Shown here one piece after another: positions 31,183-36,757 of a DNA stretch of 36,757 bases; within the stretch, counting starts at the first letter, position 1; each line of letters opens with the position of its first letter. The DNA comes from JBOGHU01 sp050742255. Its GTDB lineage: Bacteria > Actinomycetota > Acidimicrobiia > Acidimicrobiales > CADCSY01. The DNA is taken from positions 1-36,757 of the forward strand of contig JBOGHU010000137.1 of the NCBI GenBank assembly GCA_050742255.1. The letters run 5' to 3'. The notes below the pieces were generated by a model that saw only the letters and a list, made by a program, of their open reading frames with translations, was not told where the DNA came from and did no database searches. The position numbers and the translations under genes are program-made.

Positions 31183-31878
31183 TCACGGCAGCCTCACGAC
31201 CGGCGCACCGGCATCGGCGGCTGGCGCGTACGCCGGCTCGGCGGCCCGGTACGCGGCGTCCATCCGCTCGGCGAGGGCGGCGGCCATGTGGGACATGATG
31301 TGGCTGTAGCGGTCGAGGGTGATCTGCACCGACGAGTGACCCATCAGCTCGGCCATCTCCTTGGGATGGGCTCCCTGCTCGACGAGCAGGCTGGCGTAGT
31401 GGCGGAGGTCGTGCACCGGGCGCCCGTGCAGCCGCTCGGGCAGGACCTGTCGCACCGTCGGCTTGAAGTACACGCTGTAGGAGGTGCCGAGGTTCAGCGG
31501 ACGGTCGTCCTCGGCGGCGAACACGTAGCCGTCCCGGTCGAGCACCCGCTCGCCCAGGTGGGAGCGGAGCCGCTCCCCCAGGGCGTTGGTGAGGAAGACG
31601 GTGCGGCGGCCGGCTCGGGTCTTGGGCTCGCCCTCGATGCGCACGCCCTTGACCGTCGACGCCGACCGGTGGACGAACACTGTGCCGGCCCGCAGGTCGA
31701 CCTGGCCGATCCGCAGCGCCGACATCTCGCCAGACCGGAGGCCGGTGAAGGCGGCGAATTCAATCTGGCGCGCCCACTCGGCCGCCGGCGTGGGGAGCTG
31801 GTCTCGCAGCGACTGTCCGGTCAGGGTGTTCAGGAGGAGTTCGACGCCGGCCGAAGCGTCGAGGACGAGCGCCGTCAA
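31183..31878 (-). CDS. Chimeric ORF: start of a PIN toxin joined to a tyrosine integrase catalytic domain
   Basis: 231 residues. Residues 1 to about 29 (TALVLDASAGVELLLNTLTG) are the beginning of a VapC-type PIN domain, with the first catalytic Asp in LDAS. From about residue 30 the sequence is the catalytic domain of a phage-type tyrosine recombinase: R48 in FTGLRSGE, a Lys region in KTRAGRRTVF, H156-x-x-R159 in VHDLRHYAS, H181 in LMGHSSVQIT, and the nucleophile Y191 in DRYSHIM. The integrase arm-binding and core-binding N-terminal domains are missing, and so is the rest of the PIN domain. The join lies near RDQLPTPAAEWAR. The ATG overlaps the stop of the upstream VapB-like gene (ATGA), as a real vapC would. 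All recombinase catalytic residues are retained, but without the DNA-binding domains it is probably inactive. Confidence 0.75.
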   Translation of the reverse strand: MTALVLDASAGVELLLNTLTGQSLRDQLPTPAAEWARQIEFAAFTGLRSGEMSALRIGQVDLRAGTVFVHRSASTVKGVRIEGEPKTRAGRRTVFLTNALGERLRSHLGERVLDRDGYVFAAEDDRPLNLGTSYSVYFKPTVRQVLPERLHGRPVHDLRHYASLLVEQGAHPKEMAELMGHSSVQITLDRYSHIMSHMAAALAERMDAAYRAAEPAYAPAADAGAPVVRLP

Positions 31879-32051
31879 ACTTCGCCGTGCTCCCGCGCCT
31901 CGGCGAGCAGCTCGACGGCTGGGATCCCGAGGTCAACGGGCTCGTCCCCGCCAAGGAGATCAAGCCACTCCTCGAAGGTGAGGGTGATGGCGACATCGTC
32001 GATGAGGACGAGGGCGGGGTCGAGCTCGAAGTCTTCAGCGCCTCGAGCCAT
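31875..32051 (-). CDS. VapB-like antitoxin
   Basis: 58 residues from the ATG at 32051 (61 if the ATG at 32060 is used). Acidic and compact: ARGAEDFELDPALVLIDDVA, TLTFEEWLDLLGGDEPVDLG, VELLAEAREHGEV. It overlaps the start of the PIN-like chimera by four bases, the usual vapBC arrangement. TACGAT on the minus strand (32063-32058) lies 7 nt before ATG 32051, matching the leaderless pattern seen elsewhere. With its toxin replaced beyond residue 29, it is an orphan. The region 32052-32278 behind it holds a TCACG-AAG-CGTGA inverted repeat near 32213 but no gene I can support. Confidence 0.5.
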   Translation of the reverse strand: MARGAEDFELDPALVLIDDVAITLTFEEWLDLLGGDEPVDLGIPAVELLAEAREHGEV

Positions 32052-32278
32052 CTCGCGCATCGTACCGGTCAGGGCGACGGCATGGCGGCGACGTTCCGCC
32101 CGGCCACGCGCCCGCGCCGACGGTCACGCTCGGCCCGGGGCCGTCGTGGGGCCGTGAGAGAACGGACAGCGAGGGGTAACGGCGGGTCACAGCGGATACG
32201 CGAAACTCCAGGTCACGAAGCGTGATCACTGTGTCGGCGCAGGTCGGCGAATCGCCCCCGATCGGTCTCGATGCCGGC

Positions 32279-32539
32279 TCAGGCCGGTGGCCGGCGGGCG
32301 GCGGTGTGCCGGGCGCGCCGGACGATCAATGACCCGGCCAGGGCGGCTTCGTAGGCGACCACGAACGCGACCACCACCATGCCCATGGCCACCACGGCGA
32401 GGATGGCCGGGTACAGCACCGGTGGGTAGAGGAGGAGCTGGAGCCCCGGCGTCCGGACCGCGCTCCGCCAGGTGAGCCCGGTGCCGGCACCGACCAGGAT
32501 GCCCAGGAGGGCGGCCACCCAGCCGTGCATCGGGTCCAT
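32279..32539 (-). CDS. Two-helix membrane protein of unknown function
   Basis: 86 residues with two predicted helices (WVAALLGILVGAGTGLTW, about residues 7-24, and PAILAVVAMGMVVVAFVVAY, about 44-63) and an Arg-rich C-terminus (IVRRARHTAARRPP). No family recognised. The ATG at 32539 has GAGGAGG 6 nt upstream. It follows the PIG-L gene by 35 nt on the same strand and is probably cotranscribed with it. Confidence 0.6.
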   Translation of the reverse strand: MDPMHGWVAALLGILVGAGTGLTWRSAVRTPGLQLLLYPPVLYPAILAVVAMGMVVVAFVVAYEAALAGSLIVRRARHTAARRPPA

Positions 32540-32574
32540 GCCTGCCTCCTCGGGCTCAGCGTACCGGGCCGGTC

Positions 32575-33300
32575 CTACAGCCGATCGATGCGCTTGAACG
32601 CCTCGCCCAGCGCCACCCCGGCAGGCTCTCCGGCAGCACGCAGGCGCTCCTCGACCCGGTGGCGGAACCGCTCGACCTGTGCCAGGTCGTCGGGGTCCTC
32701 GATCTCGTGGGTGCTGTGGAACTGGCTGCGGTGCTCGAGGAGGGCCGCCACCTTGGGGCCCAGCTGGCCCGTGACATCCTCGACGTGGTCGGCCTCGTCG
32801 GCCTCCCAGAGCAGCAGCGTCGCCGGGCGGTGGTGGGGGAGCGCCTGCTCGGGGAAGAAGTGGGGGTCCCGTGCGGCCACGATCCCGTCGACGACGAGGA
32901 AGCCGGCGTGGCGGTGGTCGGGGTGGAGGCGCCAGCGCTTCCACGGGTCATGGCCGAGGACCACGTCGGGGCGGAGCCGGCGGATCCAGTAGGCCACCTC
33001 CCACCGCTGGCGGAGGCCGGCCTCCAGCTCGCCGTCGGTCCAGCCCAGGAAGACGCAGTCGCCGGTGGCCCCCAGGGCCCGGGCCGCGGCCCGCTGCTCC
33101 TGCTGGCGGCGCAGGACGAGGGCGGCGCGGTCCTCGCTCGGGTCCCAGGAGCCCTTGGACCCGTCGGTGCACACCAGGTGGTGCACCCGACAGCCCTGAC
33201 CCGCCCACTTGGCCAGGGTGGCACCACATCCGAAGTCGGCGTCGTCGGGGTGGGCGCCGACGGCGAGGGCGATCCCGGGGACCGACAGGTTCAGCTGCAC
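32575..33300 (-). CDS. PIG-L family deacetylase
   Basis: 241-residue zinc-dependent N-acetylglucosaminyl deacetylase-like protein (LmbE/MshB/Bca1 group). The metal motif AHPDDADFG (His, Pro, Asp, Asp) is near residue 17 and the third ligand His is in LHPDHRHAGF. GCGATLAKWAGQGCRVH follows as in the family. Substrates in actinobacteria include GlcNAc-inositol (mycothiol synthesis) and related thiols; the sequence alone does not decide. The GTG at 33300 is chosen because homologues begin just before the first strand (LSVPGIALAVGAHPDD). A short ORF overlaps its start. Confidence 0.85.
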   Translation of the reverse strand: MQLNLSVPGIALAVGAHPDDADFGCGATLAKWAGQGCRVHHLVCTDGSKGSWDPSEDRAALVLRRQQEQRAAARALGATGDCVFLGWTDGELEAGLRQRWEVAYWIRRLRPDVVLGHDPWKRWRLHPDHRHAGFLVVDGIVAARDPHFFPEQALPHHRPATLLLWEADEADHVEDVTGQLGPKVAALLEHRSQFHSTHEIEDPDDLAQVERFRHRVEERLRAAGEPAGVALGEAFKRIDRL

Positions 33301-33422
33301 GGCCGACGACGGGTCAGGTCGGGGGGCAGGTCGGCGCCCTGCCGGGCCTCGGCGGCGCCGTCGCCCGCGGGGGCGCCCACCGCCCACGCCCCGTCGTCGC
33401 CGAGCCGGTGAGCCGCCTCCAC
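33291..33422 (-). CDS. Possible 43-residue ORF coupled to the PIG-L gene
   Basis: A GTG at 33422 opens a 43-codon frame rich in Ala, Gly, Asp and Arg (EAAHRLGDDGAWAVGA, ADLPPDLTRRRP). Its TGA at 33293-33291 lies inside the beginning of the deacetylase gene, a 10-nt overlap. TAGACT on the minus strand (33437-33432) ends 9 nt before this GTG, the same spacing as at rsh, so the transcript would begin near this ORF rather than at the deacetylase. It could be a small protein or an upstream ORF that controls translation; it may also be chance. Confidence 0.35.
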   Translation of the reverse strand: MEAAHRLGDDGAWAVGAPAGDGAAEARQGADLPPDLTRRRPCS

Positions 33423-33464
33423 GGACGACGCAGTCTAGGTGGCCCTCCGGCGGGCGTGACATCG

Positions 33465-33470
33465 TAGGGT
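33465..33470 (+). promoter_or_regulatory. -10 box TAGGGT of gpsA
   Basis: TAGGGT ends 6 nt before the GTG start at 33477, predicting a leaderless transcript. It is divergent to the TAGACT box at 33432-33437. Confidence 0.5.
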
Positions 33471-33476
33471 TGGCGG

Positions 33477-34529
33477 GTGGCGCAGCGCGTGGCCGTCATC
33501 GGATCGGGCTCGTGGGGGACCACCTTCGCCGCCCTCGTCTGCGCCAGCGGCCCGGCAGCGCTGTGGGCCCGCCGGCCCGAGCTGGCCGCCGAGGTGGCCA
33601 CGTCCCACACCAACGGCGCCTACCTCCCCGGCGTCACCCTGCCCTCCGAGCTCACGGCCACCGCCTCGTTGGAGCGGGCGGTGGAGGGCGCCGACGTGGT
33701 GGCCATGGCGGTGCCCTCCCACGGCTTTCGCGCCGTGCTGGAGGCGGCCGCCAGCGCGGTCGCCCCCGGCGTGGCGGTGGTCAGCCTGACCAAGGGGCTG
33801 GAGGAGGGCACGCGCAAGCGGATGACCGAGGTGGCGGCCGAGGCGCTCCCCGGGCACCCTGTGGGGGCCCTCACCGGGCCCAACCTGTCGCGGGAGGTCC
33901 TCCTCGGCCACCCCGCCGCCTCGGTGCTGGCCATGGCCGAGGAGGCCGTCGCCCTGGAGCTGCGGGTCCGCTTCTCCACCCCGTCCTTCCGCGTCTACAC
34001 CAACCCCGACGTGGTGGGGTGCGAGGTGGCCGGGGCCTTCAAGAACGTCATGGCCATCGCCGCCGGGATGTCCGACGGGATGGGCTTCGGGGACAACGCC
34101 CGGGCCGCCATAATCACCCGGAGCCTGGCCGAGCTCACCCGGCTCGGCGTCGCCATGGGCGGGGACCCGCTGACGTTCTCGGGGCTTGCCGGCATGGGCG
34201 ACCTGGTGGCCACGTGCAGCAGCGCCCAGAGCAGGAACCACCATGTGGGGGAGGAGCTGGGACGGGGCCGGCCCCTGGAGGAGATCGTGGCCGAGATGAG
34301 CATGGTCGCCGAGGGGGTCAAGACGTCGCGAGTGGTGTGCGAGATCGCCCGTGACCTCGGCGTGGAGGTGCCCATCGCCGAGCAGGTCGAGGCCGTCTGC
34401 CATCGCGGCCGTTCGGCCGTCAGCGCCGTGGCCGCGCTCATGCAGCGCCAACCCCGCCACGAGCTGTACGGCATGGGTGAGGCCATGGCCTTCGTACCGG
34501 CCGGCCCGGGGAGCCCTCGCCCGGCGTGA
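33477..34529 (+). CDS. gpsA: NAD(P)-dependent glycerol-3-phosphate dehydrogenase
   Basis: 350-residue enzyme that reduces dihydroxyacetone phosphate to sn-glycerol 3-phosphate for phospholipid synthesis. The N-terminal Rossmann motif is VIGSGSWGTTFA, the next segments are VSLTKGLEEGT and LTGPNLSREV, and the catalytic C-terminal domain shows VAGAFKNVMAIAAGMSDG, GDNARAAIITRSLAE and FSGLAGMGDLVATCSS, all diagnostic for GpsA. Length is normal (330-350). The TGA overlaps the GTG of the following gene, so the next protein is made from the same message. Confidence 0.95.
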   Translation: MAQRVAVIGSGSWGTTFAALVCASGPAALWARRPELAAEVATSHTNGAYLPGVTLPSELTATASLERAVEGADVVAMAVPSHGFRAVLEAAASAVAPGVAVVSLTKGLEEGTRKRMTEVAAEALPGHPVGALTGPNLSREVLLGHPAASVLAMAEEAVALELRVRFSTPSFRVYTNPDVVGCEVAGAFKNVMAIAAGMSDGMGFGDNARAAIITRSLAELTRLGVAMGGDPLTFSGLAGMGDLVATCSSAQSRNHHVGEELGRGRPLEEIVAEMSMVAEGVKTSRVVCEIARDLGVEVPIAEQVEAVCHRGRSAVSAVAALMQRQPRHELYGMGEAMAFVPAGPGSPRPA

Positions 34530-36757
34530 GCACCGGCCTGCGGACCTGGCTGCTGCGGCAGGCCCTGGGCCGGCTGCGGGTGACCGACGACATCGTCCGC
34601 CACCTGTCGACGTTCCAGAGGCTGGGGGAGCGCTTCGAGGTGCAGCTCCCGAGAGAGCTGCTGCCGGTGGGAGCCAGGACCGTGTTCAGGGCCCTCCGCA
34701 CCCGCGCTGCCGCCCAGATCGGCGCCGACTGGGTCTGGCCCTACTGGCTGGAGCGGCAGCTCGATCCCACCTCCCCGGCCTTCGTGCCCCGGGGGCACCT
34801 GCCGTTCCTCACCAACCTCACGGCCCGGAACTGGACCATGGTCGGCAACGCCGGCTCACCGTGGGAGGCCATCGTCGACCCCCGCGGGCTGGTCACCCCC
34901 TGGTTCGACGGCTGGTCGCTCGACTGGTGGGTGGACGCCGGAGGGCGGTGGCACCTCCCGTCCCGGGAGGCGGGGGTCGGCCAGCGTCTCCTCGACGACG
35001 CGCCGATCGTGGAGACGACGGTGCCCGTCCCCGGTGGCCGGGTCGTGCAGCGGGCCTTCGCGGTGCCCGGGCACCCGGGCGGGGGGGGCGGTGAGCTGGT
35101 CGTCGTGGAGGTGGAGAACTGCAGCGCCGATCCCGCCGCGGTCGCCCTGGCCGTCCGTCCGTACAACCCCGAGGGCCTGGCCGTGATCGAGCGGATCGGC
35201 CTGCACGACGAGCGCACCGTCACCGTCGACGGCCGGGTGGCGCTGGTGCTGCCGGGCCCGCCCGAGGGGATCGCGGCCTCGACCTTCCGCGACGGCGACG
35301 CGGCGGGGGCGGTGCTGGGTCGGGATCTGCGCACGGGGTTCCCGGGCCGGCTGCGCTGCGAGGCGGGGTTGGCGTCGGCCGCCTTCGTGTTCGCCCTCGC
35401 GCCCGAGGCCACCCTTCACGCCGTGCTGCCGCTGGTCGCCTCCCGGCGCACTCGCCGACGGGGCCTGACCCGCCGGAGGGTGGCCCAGGCACCGGTGGTG
35501 CCCCGTCCCCTCCCGAGCGCCGGGGCGGTGGCCCAGGCCTGGCGGGAGCACGCCAGTCGGGGCCTGCGCCTGGTCCTGCCCGACGAGCGCCTGGCGGCCT
35601 GCGTGGAGGCCAACCGCCGGTTCCTGCTGGTCCTCCACGACGGCGATGAGATCACCCCGGGGCCGGCCACCTACCACCGGTTCTGGTTCCGGGACGCGGC
35701 CAGCCTGCTGGGCGCCCTCGACCGGTACGGCTACGCGGCGGAGGCGGCGGAGGTGCTGGGGTCCTACCCCGGGCGCCAGCGGGCGGACGGCTTCTTCTTC
35801 AGCCAGGGCCGGGAGTGGGACGCCAACGGTGCCGCTCTCCACGCCCTGGCCGAGCACTGGCGGCTGCACCGCGACGCCGCCGTCGTGGACGCGGCCAGCG
35901 AGGCCGTGGCGAGGGGCGTGGAGTGGATCGAGCGCAAGCGGAGACGGCGGCGGCGGAGGGCGGACCCCGCCCTCCAGGGGCTGCTGCCGGCCGGCATCTC
36001 CGCCGAGCACCTCGGGCCGTTCGACTACTTCTACTGGGACGACTTCTGGTCGCTGCGGGGCCTGCTCGACGCGGCCGAGCTGCTCCGCGCCGCGGGGAGG
36101 GGCCCGGCGGCGGAGGCGGCGGAGGTGGCGGCGAGGGGCCTGCGGGCCGACCTCGACGCCTCCCTGGCCCGGGTGGCGGCCCGCCTGGGGACCAGGGCCA
36201 TCCCGGCCGGGCCCCGCCGGCGGATCGACCCCGGGGCGATCGCCTCGCTGGCGGCGTGCTGGCCCCTGCGCCTCCTGGCTCACGACGACCCCCGCATGGC
36301 CGCCACGGTCGAGGTGGTCCGGCAGCGCTTCCTGCTCGGGGACGCCTTCTTCCAGGGGATCAGCCACACCGGCCTGGGGACCTACCTCACCCTCCAGCTG
36401 GCGTTCGTGGAGCTGGAGGCCGGCGACCGCCGGGCCCTGGACCGGCTGGCGTGGATGCTCGACGTGGCCACGCCCACCTGGAGCTGGCCCGAGGCCGTCC
36501 ACCCCCGCCTGGGCGGGGGGTGCATGGGTGACGGCCACCACGGCTGGGCGGCCGCCGACCTGTTGAGCTTCGTCCGGAACCTGCTCGTGCGGGAGACCGG
36601 CGCCGGCGGGCTGGCGCTGTGCTCGCTGGTCCCCGACGGGTGGCGGGGGGCGGACATCGAGGTGCACGACGCGCCGACCCACGCCGGCCTCGTGTCCTTC
36701 TCCGTGCGATGGAGGGGCGAGCGACCCGTCCTCGAGTGGCGGCTGGAGGGCCACGAG
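34526..36757 (+). CDS. Large protein resembling six-hairpin glycosidases (partial, runs off the window)
   Basis: At least 744 residues, open to the window edge. The N-terminal half (to about residue 330) looks beta-rich (TARNWTMVGNAGSPWEAIVD, VQRAFAVPGHPGG, ELVVVEVENCSADPAAVAL), like the super-sandwich domain in front of GH15-type and related glycosidases. The second half has helical repeats with motifs resembling that (alpha/alpha)6 class: FWFRDAASLLGALDRYGY, SQGREWDANGAALHALAEHW, FDYFYWDDFWSLRGLLDAA and CMGDGHHGWAAADLLSFV. A catalytic Glu pair cannot be placed with confidence, so the activity is unassigned. No signal peptide is seen; it is probably cytoplasmic. GTG start overlaps the gpsA stop. 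Confidence 0.7.
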   Translation, partial: MSTGLRTWLLRQALGRLRVTDDIVRHLSTFQRLGERFEVQLPRELLPVGARTVFRALRTRAAAQIGADWVWPYWLERQLDPTSPAFVPRGHLPFLTNLTARNWTMVGNAGSPWEAIVDPRGLVTPWFDGWSLDWWVDAGGRWHLPSREAGVGQRLLDDAPIVETTVPVPGGRVVQRAFAVPGHPGGGGGELVVVEVENCSADPAAVALAVRPYNPEGLAVIERIGLHDERTVTVDGRVALVLPGPPEGIAASTFRDGDAAGAVLGRDLRTGFPGRLRCEAGLASAAFVFALAPEATLHAVLPLVASRRTRRRGLTRRRVAQAPVVPRPLPSAGAVAQAWREHASRGLRLVLPDERLAACVEANRRFLLVLHDGDEITPGPATYHRFWFRDAASLLGALDRYGYAAEAAEVLGSYPGRQRADGFFFSQGREWDANGAALHALAEHWRLHRDAAVVDAASEAVARGVEWIERKRRRRRRRADPALQGLLPAGISAEHLGPFDYFYWDDFWSLRGLLDAAELLRAAGRGPAAEAAEVAARGLRADLDASLARVAARLGTRAIPAGPRRRIDPGAIASLAACWPLRLLAHDDPRMAATVEVVRQRFLLGDAFFQGISHTGLGTYLTLQLAFVELEAGDRRALDRLAWMLDVATPTWSWPEAVHPRLGGGCMGDGHHGWAAADLLSFVRNLLVRETGAGGLALCSLVPDGWRGADIEVHDAPTHAGLVSFSVRWRGERPVLEWRLEGHE

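Noticed and set aside
32052..32278. Small ORFs on both strands, including a minus-strand frame starting near 32229
   Set aside because: No Shine-Dalgarno sequence or well-placed -10 box and no recognisable domain; treated as non-coding flank of the decayed island.
34856..36754. Minus-strand open frame of 632 codons at the right end
   Set aside because: It is antisense to the glycosidase-like gene, whose frame is uninterrupted, coupled to gpsA and rich in recognisable motifs.

Overview
The window is a GC-rich stretch of a bacterial chromosome. Codon use is strongly G/C-ending, GTG starts are frequent, and genes often overlap by GTGA or ATGA. Many genes have a TANNNT -10 box only 6-9 nt before the start codon, the arrangement expected of leaderless actinobacterial transcripts. 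Gene content (Rsh, HisS, AspS, a HupB-like HU with a Lys/Ala/Pro tail, a SigK/RskA-type pair, an Aquifex-type aconitase) suits an actinobacterium. A member of Acidimicrobiia is my inference, not something the window proves.

Layout. 1-9.5 kb is housekeeping: a possible SecF tail, rsh, hisS and aspS (coupled), clpP, aconitase, then an ECF sigma factor and its zinc-binding anti-sigma factor. 9.6-13.4 kb holds a small PGPGW membrane protein, a sulfide:quinone-oxidoreductase-like flavoprotein, a cupredoxin-like lipoprotein, a glyoxalase-fold protein and an unknown protein. 13.4-19.1 kb (minus strand) is a complete five-gene peptide/nickel-type ABC importer. 19.3-22.8 kb (plus strand) is a tightly coupled unit: a membrane-anchored Asp-box beta-propeller protein, two CooC/NifH-like ATPases and a four-helix membrane protein. 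The second ATPase is interrupted by an in-frame TGA that reads best as selenocysteine, inside a Cys-Pro-Sec-Cys motif and followed at the right distance by a SECIS-like hairpin. This is the most interesting object in the window. 22.8-29.6 kb holds a secreted protein and a DedA protein that diverge from a cluster of ACATC(C/T) inverted repeats, then DinG, a DJ-1/PfpI protein, a HIT protein, two bacterial PH-domain membrane proteins and a 56-residue membrane peptide.

29.7-32.1 kb starts with HU and continues as a decayed mobile region. It contains the 3' part of a tRNA-Ser(CGA) without its 5' part, short direct repeats, a frameshifted toxin-like gene with an intact antitoxin-like partner, and a second antitoxin-like gene coupled to a chimeric ORF. 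That ORF joins the start of a PIN (VapC) toxin to the complete catalytic domain of a tyrosine integrase. 32.3-36.8 kb returns to chromosomal genes: a two-helix membrane protein, a PIG-L deacetylase, gpsA, and a large protein resembling six-hairpin glycosidases that runs off the end of the window.

There is no complete rRNA or tRNA gene and no CRISPR array. No stretch longer than 300 bases lacks a gene; the longest gaps (30213-30502, 23416-23684, 19060-19290, 32052-32278) are described in the features.
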